Notes: generated by a model from the letters alone, not told the origin. A stretch of 64,000 nucleotides of DNA from Rhodanobacter sp. MP7CTX1 (GCF_014205795.1 NZ_JACHCN010000010.1:1-64000), one strand, 5' to 3'; positions 1 through 9,258 are shown, numbered from the stretch's first letter. Numbers and translations: made by a program.

Positions 1-1
1 C

Positions 2-79
2 CGTATCGCCTTCGCACTGCTCAAGACCGATTCGCAGTATCAACCCAAATTACCCCAAACCACTTGCATGCAAACATAG
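2..79 (+). CDS. 3' end of a gene, possibly an IS110-type transposase (partial)
   Basis: An open frame enters from the left edge and ends at a TAG after 25 codons, giving a tail that begins RIAFALLKTDSQYQPK. The pattern (R-I-A-x-A-L-L, then a short polar end with Y) resembles the C-termini of IS110/IS116-type transposases, but 25 residues cannot establish a family. It converges on the RND permease gene that ends at 116. No inverted repeat or other insertion-sequence end is visible before that gene. It could equally be the end of an unrelated protein or a chance frame. Confidence 0.3.
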   Translation, partial: RIAFALLKTDSQYQPKLPQTTCMQT

Positions 80-115
80 AATCTCCCACAAGAGCGGGGC
101 GTTCGCGCGCACGCT

Positions 116-3100
116 CTATACAGCTTGGGCGACGCTGCGGACGGTGCGGCGACTTTTCCAACGAGCGGCGAGGCACGAGAAGATCACGTAGAGGGCTGGG
201 GTGCTGAGCAGAGTCAGGCTTTGCGAGATCAGCAGGCCGCCGATCATGGCGATGCCGAGCGGGCGGCGCAGGTCGGAACCCTCGCCCAGACCGATGGCGA
301 TCGGCAGTGCGGCGAGGATGGCGACCATGGTGGTCATCATGATCGGCCGGAAGCGTACCAGGCAGGCCTCGCGCGCCGCCTCCAGCGGCGACTTGCCATG
401 CTCGCGTTCGGCGACCAGGGCGAAGTCGATCATCATGATCGCGTTTTTCTTGACGATGCCGATCAACAGCACCAGCGCGATCTGCGCGATGATCGAAAGC
501 TCGGTGCCGGTGATCCACAGCGCCAGTAGCGCGCCGACGCCAGCGGCCGGCAGGGTGGACAGGATGGTCACCGGATGGATCAGGCTTTCGTACAGGATGC
601 CGAGCACGATGTAGACGGTGAGGATCGCTCCAAGCACCAGCCACAGCATGCCGCTCTGCGATTGCTGGAAGCGGCGGAAATCGCCGCCGACGTTGAGCTT
701 GATGTCGCCCGGCATGCGCATGTTGTTGCCGGTGGCCTGGATGATCTGCAGTGCCTCGCCCATGCTCACGTCGGGCGCGAGGTTGAAGCTCATGCTCATC
801 GTGGTGTACTGGTTTTCGTGGGTGATCTGGGTCGGCGCCAGACCGGCGACCTGATGAGCGATAGCGGATAGCGGCGTCATCGTGCCGCCGCTGGTCGGGA
901 TGTACACGTGATTCAGCGCCGCTGGCGTGGCGGTCTGATTCGGCAGCGCATTCACCACCACCTTGTACTGGTTGAGATCGGAGTAGATCGTGCTGACCTG
1001 GCGCTGGCCGAACGAGTCGTACAGCACGCCGTCGATGGTGCCCATCGAGATGCCCAGTCGCGCCGCCTTGTCGCGGTCGATCACGATGTTCTGCTGCAGC
1101 CCGGCATCGTCCAGATCACTACCTACGTCGAGCAACTTGGGATTGTTCTTCAGCCCGGCCACCAGTTTGGGCAGCCATGCCTGCAGCTCATCCGGATTGT
1201 CGCCCTGCAGCGAGATCTGGTACTGCGCGCCCTGGCTGGTACCGCCGCCGCCAAAACTCGGCAGGTCTTGAATCGGTCGCAGACGTACGTTGAGGTCGGG
1301 ATACTTGGCGGCCTTGGCGCTCAGCCGCGCAAGCACCGCAAAGGTGTCGTCCCGACGGCCCTGTGCGTGCGTCTTCAGTTCGATGTCGAACGAACCACTG
1401 GCGCCTTGCCGACTGCTGCCAAGACGCGCGCCCACGGTGGCGACGTCGTGGTCCTTCAGCAACATGTCGATCAGGCGCTGCTGGCGGTTCGACGCGTCCT
1501 TGAACGAGACGGTGGAACCCGACGTGGCGCGACCACGGATCAGGCCGGTGTCCTGTGGCGGAAACAAGCCGGTCTTGACCTGGGTGAACAGCAGCACGGT
1601 GATGCCAATCAGGATCAGCGGCGTCAACGAGAACAGCAACGCGTGGCGCAGCGAGAAATCCAGCGCCCGGCTGTAGAACCGCAACATGCCCTCATGGAAA
1701 CCATCCAGCGCGACGGCCAGCTTCGAGGGCTTGCTCGTTGCTGGATCACCCGGCGCGTCGTGACCACTCAGGAAATGTCCGCACAGCGACGAGGTCAGCG
1801 TGAGCGAAACGATCGCCGATATCGTGATCGCTGCCACCAGCGTGAGCGTGAACTCCTTGAAGAACATGCCGGTGATGCCGCCCATGAACAACAGCGGGAT
1901 AAACACGGCGATCAGCGACGCGGTGATCGAGACGATGGTGAAGCCGATCTCGCGCGCACCCGCCAGCGCCGCCTGCAGGCGCGGCATGCCCTGATCGATA
2001 TGGCGGATGATGTTTTCGATCACCACGATCGCATCGTCCACCACGAAGCCGATCGCGATCACCAGCGCCAGCAGGGTGAGGTTGTTGAGCGTGTAGCCCA
2101 GGATGTACATCACCACCGCGGCACCGGCCAGCGACAATGGTACGGCCGCTGCGGCAATCAGGGTCGGTGCCAGCCGGCGCAGGAACAGCGCCATCACCAT
2201 CACCACCATGGCCAGACTGATCAGCAAGGTGAGCTGCACTTCATGCAGCGAGGCGCGGATCGTCGGCGTGTCGTCGAAATACGGCGTCAGCGTGGTGCCG
2301 GGCTGCAGGTAGCTGCGCAGTGTCGGCACCTCCGCCTTGACCCGATCCACGGTGGCGATGATGTTGGCATCGGACTGCTTGTAGACGTACATCAGGATCG
2401 CCGGCTTGCCCTGGAACCAGGCCGCCTGGTACGCATCCTGCAGACCGTCGTAGACCTTGGCGATATCGGACAGATGCACCGGGATGTTGTTGTGCGTCGC
2501 GACCACCAGCTGCGCAAAATCAGCCGCCGTGTGCAACGCATCATTGGCGCTCACCGACATCGTGGTCACGCCGTTGGACAAAAAGCCCTCCGGCTCATTG
2601 ACGTTTGCGGCGGTCAGCGCATTGCGCAACTGGTCAGGCGACAGGCCCATCGCATTCAGCGCGCGAAGATTCACGTCCACCCGCACCGCCGGTGTCGCCG
2701 CCCCGAGGATGTCCACCTCGGACACCCCGGGAAGCTGGCGCAGCCGCTGCGCCATCAGGGAATCGGCGACATCGTAGAGATCGCGCGCCGACTGGGTGTC
2801 GGAGGTCAGCGCAAACGCAATGATCGGATCGTCGTTCGGATTGGCCTTCTCGTAACTCGGCGGGCTGTTCAGGCCAGCCGGCAAATCGGGGGCGGCGGCG
2901 TTGATCGCCGCCTGCACATCGCGCGCGGCATCATCGATGTTTCGCCCGGCGTCGAACATCAGCAGCACCTGGGTACTGCCCAGCGAACTGGTCGAGCGCA
3001 TCGTGTCGATGCCCGGCACCTGCCCCAGATGCCGCTCCAGCGGTGCGGCCACGGTGGACGCCATGTTGCCGGCACTCGCGCCCGCCTGACTGGCAGTGAC

Positions 3101-3238
3101 GAAGATCGCTGGAAACTGCATGTTCGGCAGCGCCGCCACGCCGAGCAGCACATAACAGATGATGCCGACAGCAAACACACCCATCGCCAGCAACGAGGTG
3201 CCGATCGGGCGACGGATGAAAGGACCGGAGATATTCAT
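116..3238 (-). CDS. mdtC: RND multidrug efflux permease, MdtC-like
   Basis: A proton-driven inner-membrane transporter of about 1040 residues, the normal RND length. It starts MNISGPFIRRPIGTSLLAMG, the usual RND N-terminus leading into transmembrane helix 1; a longer reading from 3262 adds eight unlikely residues. The TM4 motif FVVDDAIVVIENI carries the paired aspartates of the proton relay, and the GIVKKNAIMMIDFA motif lies in the second half. It is the third gene of a minus-strand set after an adaptor (6868-8133) and another permease (3483-6719), which is the mdtA-mdtB-mdtC order, so the two permeases probably form a heterotrimer. A 244-nt gap with a hairpin separates it from the preceding permease, so its expression may be set separately. 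The exact drug range cannot be read from sequence. Confidence 0.88.
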   Translation of the reverse strand: MNISGPFIRRPIGTSLLAMGVFAVGIICYVLLGVAALPNMQFPAIFVTASQAGASAGNMASTVAAPLERHLGQVPGIDTMRSTSSLGSTQVLLMFDAGRNIDDAARDVQAAINAAAPDLPAGLNSPPSYEKANPNDDPIIAFALTSDTQSARDLYDVADSLMAQRLRQLPGVSEVDILGAATPAVRVDVNLRALNAMGLSPDQLRNALTAANVNEPEGFLSNGVTTMSVSANDALHTAADFAQLVVATHNNIPVHLSDIAKVYDGLQDAYQAAWFQGKPAILMYVYKQSDANIIATVDRVKAEVPTLRSYLQPGTTLTPYFDDTPTIRASLHEVQLTLLISLAMVVMVMALFLRRLAPTLIAAAAVPLSLAGAAVVMYILGYTLNNLTLLALVIAIGFVVDDAIVVIENIIRHIDQGMPRLQAALAGAREIGFTIVSITASLIAVFIPLLFMGGITGMFFKEFTLTLVAAITISAIVSLTLTSSLCGHFLSGHDAPGDPATSKPSKLAVALDGFHEGMLRFYSRALDFSLRHALLFSLTPLILIGITVLLFTQVKTGLFPPQDTGLIRGRATSGSTVSFKDASNRQQRLIDMLLKDHDVATVGARLGSSRQGASGSFDIELKTHAQGRRDDTFAVLARLSAKAAKYPDLNVRLRPIQDLPSFGGGGTSQGAQYQISLQGDNPDELQAWLPKLVAGLKNNPKLLDVGSDLDDAGLQQNIVIDRDKAARLGISMGTIDGVLYDSFGQRQVSTIYSDLNQYKVVVNALPNQTATPAALNHVYIPTSGGTMTPLSAIAHQVAGLAPTQITHENQYTTMSMSFNLAPDVSMGEALQIIQATGNNMRMPGDIKLNVGGDFRRFQQSQSGMLWLVLGAILTVYIVLGILYESLIHPVTILSTLPAAGVGALLALWITGTELSIIAQIALVLLIGIVKKNAIMMIDFALVAEREHGKSPLEAAREACLVRFRPIMMTTMVAILAALPIAIGLGEGSDLRRPLGIAMIGGLLISQSLTLLSTPALYVIFSCLAARWKSRRTVRSVAQAV

Positions 3239-3300
3239 GCGGCAGATCCAGCCCCCGCACACGGCAGGGGGGAATTGACAGGGTAGCTTCGCTTCATGAG

Positions 3301-3354
3301 TGACTCAACGCACGAGCCGCCAAAGCGTTGAGTCAGGATCGACGCGTTGAGTCA
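3301..3354. repeat. Three copies of an 11-bp element between the two RND permease genes
   Basis: TGACTCAACGC at 3301-3311 is followed by two copies in the opposite orientation (GCGTTGAGTCA) at 3325-3335 and 3344-3354. All three are exact. The first and second form an inverted pair with a 13-nt spacer; the second and third are direct repeats 19 nt apart. A looser relative (GTTGAATCACGC) follows near 3364. The 244-nt location between co-directional permease genes and the roughly two-turn spacing suit a protein-binding site, but a repeat remnant is also possible. Confidence 0.55.
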
Positions 3355-3388
3355 TGGCGCCATGTTGAATCACGCTCGACAAAACGCC

Positions 3389-3422
3389 GAAAGGGGCGAC
3401 GGCCCGCGGGCCCGCCCCTTTC
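3389..3422 (-). terminator. Hairpin downstream of the MdtB-like gene
   Basis: The arms GAAAGGGGCG (3389-3398) and CGCCCCTTTC (3413-3422) are fully complementary, and the intervening ggcccgcgggcc adds a nested palindrome. On the minus strand the stem is followed by CGGCGTTTTG, a short and interrupted T run. It lies just past the stop of the permease at 3483 and before the next permease. It could be a partial terminator or an RNA stabiliser that sets the ratio of the two permeases. Confidence 0.5.
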
Positions 3423-3482
3423 CTGCCAGCTTCTTTTTCGACGCACCGTTGATGGCTGCGTCGAGGAACCTGGCGCCCGCAC

Positions 3483-6400
3483 TCACGTGGTGCTCCGCGC
3501 CTGTATCAGTGCGCGTTGCTCGCGACGATGCTCCAACCAGTCGGAGAATCGCTCCATATACAGGTAGATCACCGGCGTGGTGTACAGCGTCACCAGCTGT
3601 GAAAGCAACAAACCGCCGACGATCGATACACCCAACGGCCGCCGCAATTCGGCACCAATGCCGGTGCCCAGTGCCAGCGGCAGCGCACCGAGCATGGCCG
3701 CCGCGGTAGTCATCATGATCGGACGGAAGCGCAGCAGGCAGGCACGGCGGATCGCGTCATGCGCGTTCATGCCGGTGCGTTTCGCCTCGATCGCGAAGTC
3801 GATCATCATGATCGCGTTTTTCTTGACGATACCGATCAGCAGCACGATGCCGACGATGCCATCCACCGACAGGCTCATGCCGCACATGATCAGAGCCAGC
3901 AGCGCACCGACGCCAGCCGGTGGAAGCGTGGAAATGATCGTCAGCGGATGGATGTAGCTCTCGTACAACACGCCCAGCACGATGTAGATCACGATCACCG
4001 AGGCGAGCAGCAGCAGGATCTCGTTGCTCAGCGAAGATGAGAACTCCGCCGCCTTGCCGATGAACTGGCCGCGTACCTGCGGCGGGAAGTTCAGCTTCTG
4101 CTCCACTTTGCCGATCGCATCCACCGCCTGCGACAACGAGTACCCCGGCGCCAGGTTGAACGACACCGTCACCGCCGGCAGCTGCTGCTGATGACTGATC
4201 ACCAGCGGTGCATTGGTGTTGATGGAATTGGCCAGCGAAGCGAGCGGGATCGTGCCACCGTTGCCGATGATGATGCCGGTGTTGGCGACGCTGATACCGG
4301 TACTGGTCGACGAGTTGCTCGAAGCGGCCAGACCGAAGCTGGTCGCATTGCTTCCTGTCAGCGCGCCGCTGCCGTTGCTCTTGACGGTCAATTGATTGAG
4401 CAATGCGGTGCTGGTGCGGAACTGCGGGGCCACTTCCAGCACCACGCGATACTGGTTCAGCTGGGTGAAGATGGTCGAGATCTGGCGCTGGCCAAACGAG
4501 TCGTACAACGTATCGTCGATGGTCTGGATCGGCACGCCGAGTCGGCTCGCCTTCTCGCGATCGATGGTCAATTTGAGCGCGTTGCCCTGATTGGCCAGGT
4601 TGTTGTCGACGTCGGACAGCTCCGGCAGATCGCGCAACGCCTGGGTCATCTTCTCCGCATAGGTCGACAGTTCGTCCGCATTTACATCGGACATCGAGTA
4701 CTGATATTCGGTGGCGGCAACGCGGGTATCCAGCGTCACGTCCTGCACGGGCTTCAGGTAGAGCTCTACGCCGGGAATGTCCGCCGCATTGTTTTGCAGG
4801 CTGGCCAGCACATCATCCAGGCCGCGGCGATCGCCGCGGTCCTTAAGCACGATGCTGAGCTGTCCCTGGTTCAGCGTGGGGTTGATCGAACCGGCACCGA
4901 TAAACGCCGCCACACCTGCCACGTTGGGATTCTTGCGCAGCGCCTCGGCGACCGCCTGGGTGCGCTGTTCCATCTGCGGGAACGCCACGTTCTGGTCGGC
5001 CTGCACCACGCCGGTGATCAGGCCGGTGTCCTGTTCGGGCAACAGACCTTTCGGTATCACGATGTACAGGAAAACCGTAAGCACCACCGCCGCGCCCGCG
5101 ACCATCATGGTCAGTGGCCGGTGATCGAGCACCCAGTCCAGCGTGCGCTCGTACAGGCCGACCGTACGCGTCCATAGATTCTGCTTGCCGGCGGCAGCAT
5201 GTCGCTCGTGCGCATCGTCGCCCTCGGGCAACTGATCGGGCTTCAGCAGGTAGGCGCACATCATCGGCGTCAGCGTCAACGACACCAGCATCGAGATCAC
5301 CACGGCGATGGTGAGCACCCAGGCGAACTCGTGGAACAGACGCCCGGTGACACCAGGCATCAGCAGCAGCGGCAGGAACACGGCGGTCAGCGAAACGGTC
5401 AGCGACAGCACGGTGAAGCCGATCTCTTTGGCACCGATTTCGGCCGCCTCCTTGCCTTCAACGCCCTGCTCGATGTAGCGCACGATGTTCTCGATCATCA
5501 CGATCGCATCGTCCACCACGAAGCCGGTGGCCACGGTCAGCGCCATCAGCGAAAGGTTGTCCAGCGACATCCCGGTGAACGCCATCACACCGAACGTGCC
5601 GAGCAGCGACAACGGCACCGCGACCGACGGAATGATCGTGGCCCACAACCGGCGCAGGAACACGAAGATCACCGCCACCACCAGGCCGATGGTCAACAGC
5701 AGGGTGAACTCCACGTCCTCGACGGAAGCGCGGATGGTGATCGTGCGATCGGCAAACACACCCAGGTGCACATCGGCCGGCAGCACGCTGCGCAGCTGCG
5801 GCAGGATCTGCCGGATCTGCTGCACCGTCTGCACGATGTTCGCGCCCGGCTGACGACGGATGTCCAGCAGCACCGCCGGCTTGCCGTTGGCCCAGGCGGC
5901 GAGCTGGTCGTTCTCGACGCCGTCGACCACGTTCGCCACATCGGACAAACGCACCGGCGCATTGGTGGTGCTGCTGTACGAGATGATGGTGTTCTTGTAT
6001 TCGGCAGCGGTGGCCAGCTGGTCGTTGGTACTGATGGTGTAGGACTGCGTGGTGCCGTTCAGCGTGCCCTTGGGCGCGTTGACGTTCGCCTCGGTCAACG
6101 CGTTGCGCACGTCTTCCATGGTCAGGCCGAGGTTGGCCAGCTGCGCCGGATTGACCTGGATGCGCACCGCCGGCCGAACATTGCCGGCGATCGAGACCAG
6201 GCCCACGCCCTGCACCTGCGACAGTTTCTGCGCCAGGATCGAGTCGGCGTAATCGTTGACGTCACGCAGCGGTCGACTGTCCGAGGTGAGCTCGAGCGTC
6301 ATGATCGGCGCATCGGCCGGGTTCACCCGGTTGTACACCGGGGGATATGGCAGTGTGCTTGGCAGCGTGCCGCGCGCCTGATTGATCGCCGCCTGCACAT

Positions 6401-6719
6401 CCTGCGCGGCGATATCGATGTCGCGGTCCATGTTGAACTGCAGCACGATGGTCGACAGGCCCGCCGACGAATCGGAGGTCATCATCGACAACCCGGAGAT
6501 CTGTCCGAGCTGGCGCTCCAGCGGCGTGGTGACCAGCGAGGCCATCGTCGAGGCGCTGGCACCCGGATACTGGGTGCTCACCACCAGGCTGGGTGCTTCG
6601 ATCTCGGGCAGCGCCGACACCGGCAATTGCCGGTAGCCGAGGATGCCGAGCAGCAGCACCGCCACCATCAACAGCGAGGTGGCGATCGGTCGGCGGATGA
6701 AGAGCGTGGAGAATCCCAT
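3483..6719 (-). CDS. mdtB: RND multidrug efflux permease, MdtB-like, with an extra Ser/Asn/Gly-rich insert
   Basis: An inner-membrane proton/drug antiporter of 1078 residues beginning MGFSTLFIRRPIATSLLMVA. TM4 has FVVDDAIVMIENIV with both relay aspartates, and the later GIVKKNAIMMIDFAIEA motif is intact. It lies between the adaptor gene upstream and the MdtC-like permease downstream, matching mdtABC order. About 35 to 40 residues longer than related permeases, it has a low-complexity Ser/Asn/Gly/Thr-rich stretch at about residues 781-818. This lies in the second periplasmic porter half just before GGTIPLASLANS, where relatives have a short loop. The reading frame is unbroken and the membrane motifs are complete, so the protein should be functional. 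Confidence 0.9.
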   Translation of the reverse strand: MGFSTLFIRRPIATSLLMVAVLLLGILGYRQLPVSALPEIEAPSLVVSTQYPGASASTMASLVTTPLERQLGQISGLSMMTSDSSAGLSTIVLQFNMDRDIDIAAQDVQAAINQARGTLPSTLPYPPVYNRVNPADAPIMTLELTSDSRPLRDVNDYADSILAQKLSQVQGVGLVSIAGNVRPAVRIQVNPAQLANLGLTMEDVRNALTEANVNAPKGTLNGTTQSYTISTNDQLATAAEYKNTIISYSSTTNAPVRLSDVANVVDGVENDQLAAWANGKPAVLLDIRRQPGANIVQTVQQIRQILPQLRSVLPADVHLGVFADRTITIRASVEDVEFTLLLTIGLVVAVIFVFLRRLWATIIPSVAVPLSLLGTFGVMAFTGMSLDNLSLMALTVATGFVVDDAIVMIENIVRYIEQGVEGKEAAEIGAKEIGFTVLSLTVSLTAVFLPLLLMPGVTGRLFHEFAWVLTIAVVISMLVSLTLTPMMCAYLLKPDQLPEGDDAHERHAAAGKQNLWTRTVGLYERTLDWVLDHRPLTMMVAGAAVVLTVFLYIVIPKGLLPEQDTGLITGVVQADQNVAFPQMEQRTQAVAEALRKNPNVAGVAAFIGAGSINPTLNQGQLSIVLKDRGDRRGLDDVLASLQNNAADIPGVELYLKPVQDVTLDTRVAATEYQYSMSDVNADELSTYAEKMTQALRDLPELSDVDNNLANQGNALKLTIDREKASRLGVPIQTIDDTLYDSFGQRQISTIFTQLNQYRVVLEVAPQFRTSTALLNQLTVKSNGSGALTGSNATSFGLAASSNSSTSTGISVANTGIIIGNGGTIPLASLANSINTNAPLVISHQQQLPAVTVSFNLAPGYSLSQAVDAIGKVEQKLNFPPQVRGQFIGKAAEFSSSLSNEILLLLASVIVIYIVLGVLYESYIHPLTIISTLPPAGVGALLALIMCGMSLSVDGIVGIVLLIGIVKKNAIMMIDFAIEAKRTGMNAHDAIRRACLLRFRPIMMTTAAAMLGALPLALGTGIGAELRRPLGVSIVGGLLLSQLVTLYTTPVIYLYMERFSDWLEHRREQRALIQARSTT

Positions 6720-6867
6720 GGGGCGTCGGAACCGTCAGTAGGCGAGGTCGCGGGCGACCTTCAGTGGAACAGGGGCGGCAAACAGCCGCGGCGAAGTCGT
6801 CCTTGGCAGCGCCGCGGTGAAGTCGTCCACTGGGTGGCCGCCCTTCACCGCCAGCAGCGCGCCGACG

Positions 6868-8133
6868 TCACTGACCATGACGCTTGCCGCCGCTCTGGTT
6901 CTTCTTGGCCTTGTCCAGTTCGGCACTGGTCGGCGTCGCCGGCACCTGGCCCGGCTTGAGTGCATTGACCTTGCTGCCCGGCTTGAGGCGGAACTGGCCT
7001 TCGGTCACCACTTGCTCGCCCACGGACAGGCCGGAGCTGATCATCACGTGGCTGTCGCCGACTTCACCGGCCAACTTGACCGGCTGCATCTTCACCGTCT
7101 GGTCGCTCTGCACCAGATAGACGTAATCACCATCCGGACCGCGCTGCACTGCTTGTGCCGGCACCACCAGGCCACCGTCCACGGTACGTACCTTCAGTTG
7201 CACATTGACGAACTGGCCAGGCCACAGGCTACTGGTTGGATTCGCGAACACGGCGCGCAGCTTGAAGGTACCGGTCGTGATATCGATCTGGTTGTCGACC
7301 ACCTGCAGCACGCCGCTGGTATCGAGCGGGTGTGCGTCGGCACGGTCGAGCGCGATCACTTCGAGCGGATCGGTACCCTTGGCGGCACCACGCACCATCT
7401 CCAGGTTCACTTCCGGCAGATTGAATACCACGTAGATCGGCTGGATCTGGGTCAGCGTGTCGATCGCCGTGGTGGTGGTCACCACGTTGCCCGGATCCAC
7501 ATTGCGGATACCGGCAACGCCGTCGATCGGCGAGATGATCTTGGTGAAATCCAGCTGCACTTTCGTGGACCGGACGTTCGCCGCATCCGCGACCACGGTG
7601 GCTTCGAGCTGGGCCACGTTGTTGCGGAAAGTGTCCATGTCCAGCGCAGCGACGTAGCCGTTGGCGACCAGCGCCTGGTTGCGCTTGAGCGTGCTCTGCG
7701 CGGTGCCCAGCAGGGCCTCGTCCTGTTTCTGCTTGGCCGCTGCCTGATCATAGGCCGCCTGGAACGTGCGTGGGTCGATCTGCGCCAGCACCTGGCCCTT
7801 GGTGACCGGCTGGCCCTCTTTGAAATTGATCGAGAGCATCTGGCCAGCGACCTGTGCGTTCACCGTGACCGTATTCAGCGCCTGCACGGTGCCGAGTGCC
7901 GTGAGATAGACCGGCACATTCTGCTTGGTCACCGGCTCGACCGTGACCGGCACCGGGCCGTTGTCCTGGCCATTCGCTGCCTTGTCCGATGCACTCTGCT
8001 TGTCCTGACCCGCACCCTGCCGATGATGGCCTTCGCCAGCCGCGCCTTCAGGCTTGTGCAGCAGGCGGAAACCGATCAGTGCCACCACGATCACGGCAAC
8101 GACGATCAACGCGATCTTCCAAAAACGCGACAT
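6868..8133 (-). CDS. mdtA: RND efflux periplasmic adaptor subunit, MdtA-like
   Basis: Membrane fusion protein of 421 residues that links an RND pump to an outer-membrane channel. The N-terminus MSRFWKIALIVVAVIVVALI is a membrane anchor followed by a charged, Gly/Ala/Gln-rich linker. The lipoyl half-motif VTVNAQVAGQM, a coiled-coil hairpin (AAKQKQDEALLGTAQ...) and the second half-motif around SPIDGVAGIRNVDPG follow in the usual order. The C-terminus is Lys/Gly-rich. The ATG at 8131-8133 is preceded by CCCAGGAGTTTTAC, a strong ribosome-binding site. It heads the minus-strand operon; 148 nt separate it from the MdtB-like permease. No outer-membrane factor gene is present, so a TolC-type partner must be encoded elsewhere. 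Confidence 0.92.
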   Translation of the reverse strand: MSRFWKIALIVVAVIVVALIGFRLLHKPEGAAGEGHHRQGAGQDKQSASDKAANGQDNGPVPVTVEPVTKQNVPVYLTALGTVQALNTVTVNAQVAGQMLSINFKEGQPVTKGQVLAQIDPRTFQAAYDQAAAKQKQDEALLGTAQSTLKRNQALVANGYVAALDMDTFRNNVAQLEATVVADAANVRSTKVQLDFTKIISPIDGVAGIRNVDPGNVVTTTTAIDTLTQIQPIYVVFNLPEVNLEMVRGAAKGTDPLEVIALDRADAHPLDTSGVLQVVDNQIDITTGTFKLRAVFANPTSSLWPGQFVNVQLKVRTVDGGLVVPAQAVQRGPDGDYVYLVQSDQTVKMQPVKLAGEVGDSHVMISSGLSVGEQVVTEGQFRLKPGSKVNALKPGQVPATPTSAELDKAKKNQSGGKRHGQ

Positions 8134-8284
8134 GTAAAACTCCTGGGTTAAACAGTGTGGCTACCCCGCACACAACAACGCAGCATATATATATTCATAT
8201 GTCGGATGTGTCCGGAGTTTGTCGGGCTTCCCCCAGCCGGCGACTTTCGTCCGACGGGCTCCTCATGGGGTGAAAGCATAGGGG

Positions 8285-8305
8285 TTGTTGAACGACCTTG
8301 AACAA
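8285..8305. promoter_or_regulatory. 21-bp near-palindrome in the efflux/cytochrome intergenic region
   Basis: TTGTTGAACGACCTTGAACAA reads almost the same on both strands, with TTGTT/AACAA outer arms and AAC/CTT inner mismatches. It sits in the 534-nt divergent region between mdtA (start 8133) and the cytochrome gene (start 8668), about 150 bp upstream of mdtA. A dimeric repressor of the efflux operon would be a natural user, but no regulator gene is adjacent. The rest of this region holds an AT-rich patch (atatatatattcatatg, about 8184-8200) that probably belongs to the mdtA promoter. Confidence 0.35.
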
Positions 8306-8448
8306 TGCCGGTTGACAGGGGTAAGGCATGACCGATGGCAGGGGAAACCGTGGTTTCAAGGCGTATTTGAGGCATCGGCGCGACTTCGCCGACTCCGATG
8401 ACAACGGCCTCGTCTGGACCAGGGTCTCGCAGCCATCTACCGGAAGGC

Positions 8449-8478
8449 CTGAAACTTGCCGCGCGCTTCGTTTATAAT
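8449..8478 (+). promoter_or_regulatory. Predicted sigma-70 promoter for the cytochrome c gene
   Basis: CTGAAA at 8449-8454 and a perfect TATAAT at 8473-8478 are separated by 18 nt. A start near 8485 would leave an unusually long 5' leader of about 180 nt before the cytochrome gene. The leader has no convincing terminator. A short unsupported frame starts at 8527. Confidence 0.55.
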
Positions 8479-8667
8479 CCGCGACTGGTTGTCTGTCCGA
8501 CCCCAAGATCAGGGTCTGTCGGCACCATGGCAATCGATACCGCCCATCTGCGGTGCGGTAATCCACGCCGGGCTGATTTCGCCAGGCCGGTGCAACAGTG
8601 CAAGCATTCAGGCATGCCGGAGCAGCCATCGTGGCCTTCCGGCTGACCTACTGACAGGAGTACGTGC

Positions 8668-9201
8668 GTGAGCGGTCCCATGAGCAAATCCGACCAGGCA
8701 ACCATCCGCCAACTTTCGCTGATGATCGGCGGTCTGGCCGTGCTGACGCTGGTACTGATCTTCGCCGGCTTCGAGATTTATCAGCGCGAGCCGCATGAAA
8801 CCAATCCGAACGAAACGGCCCAGATCGCCGAGCGGATTGCCCCGGCCGGCGCCGTGTATGCCGGCGACACCGGTCGCGCCGCGATGCAGGCCGCGGCCGA
8901 TGCCGCCACCAAGGCCGCCGCGTCGCAAGTCGCCTACGGTGGCACGACCGACGGCAAGACCATCTACGACAACCTGTGCACCAGCTGCCACACCGCCGGC
9001 GTCGCCGGTGCGCCGAAGCTGGGTGACAAGAGCATGTGGGGTCCGCGCATCGCCCAGGGTCTCGACACGCTGATCAAGCATGCGACCGAGGGTTATCACG
9101 GTCCGGATGGCAACTTCATGCCGGCAAAGGGCGGCAACCCCGCCTTGACCGACGCGCAGGTCAAAGCCGCCGTCACCTGGATCGTCGGCCAGGCAAAGTA
9201 A
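8668..9201 (+). CDS. Membrane-anchored cytochrome c5 family protein
   Basis: A 177-residue electron carrier with one N-terminal membrane helix (about residues 17-36, LSLMIGGLAVLTLVLIFAGF) and a periplasmic class I cytochrome c domain. The heme site CTSCH gives Cys104, Cys107 and His108, and the likely axial methionine is in GNFMPAKGG near residue 151. The linker (residues 45-90) is Ala-rich. The GTG at 8668 is chosen because GGAG at 8657-8660 is 7 nt upstream; the ATG at 8680 would be too far from it. The gene is single, flanked by a promoter and a strong terminator. It probably feeds electrons to a terminal oxidase, but the partner is not shown. Confidence 0.9.
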   Translation: MSGPMSKSDQATIRQLSLMIGGLAVLTLVLIFAGFEIYQREPHETNPNETAQIAERIAPAGAVYAGDTGRAAMQAAADAATKAAASQVAYGGTTDGKTIYDNLCTSCHTAGVAGAPKLGDKSMWGPRIAQGLDTLIKHATEGYHGPDGNFMPAKGGNPALTDAQVKAAVTWIVGQAK

Positions 9202-9226
9202 GGCCCGCTTCAACAAAGCAACATCC

Positions 9227-9250
9227 AACGCCGCCCTCGGGCGGCGTTTT
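9227..9250 (+). terminator. Rho-independent terminator of the cytochrome gene
   Basis: Perfect 10-bp arms AACGCCGCCC (9227-9236) and GGGCGGCGTT (9239-9248), with a nominal two-base loop, are followed by TT and then CATTT. It starts 26 nt after the cytochrome stop codon. Confidence 0.9.
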
Positions 9251-9258
9251 CATTTGCC

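Noticed and set aside
908-3286. A 792-codon plus-strand open frame opposite the MdtC-like permease
   Set aside because: It is the antisense shadow of a clearly conserved permease; its sequence is Arg/His/Gln-rich with no domain, as is usual for high-GC antisense frames. The 5199-6959 and 6817-8151 frames were rejected for the same reason.
8195-8629. A 144-codon minus-strand frame upstream of the cytochrome gene
   Set aside because: No ribosome-binding site, no recognisable domain, and it crosses the predicted cytochrome promoter.
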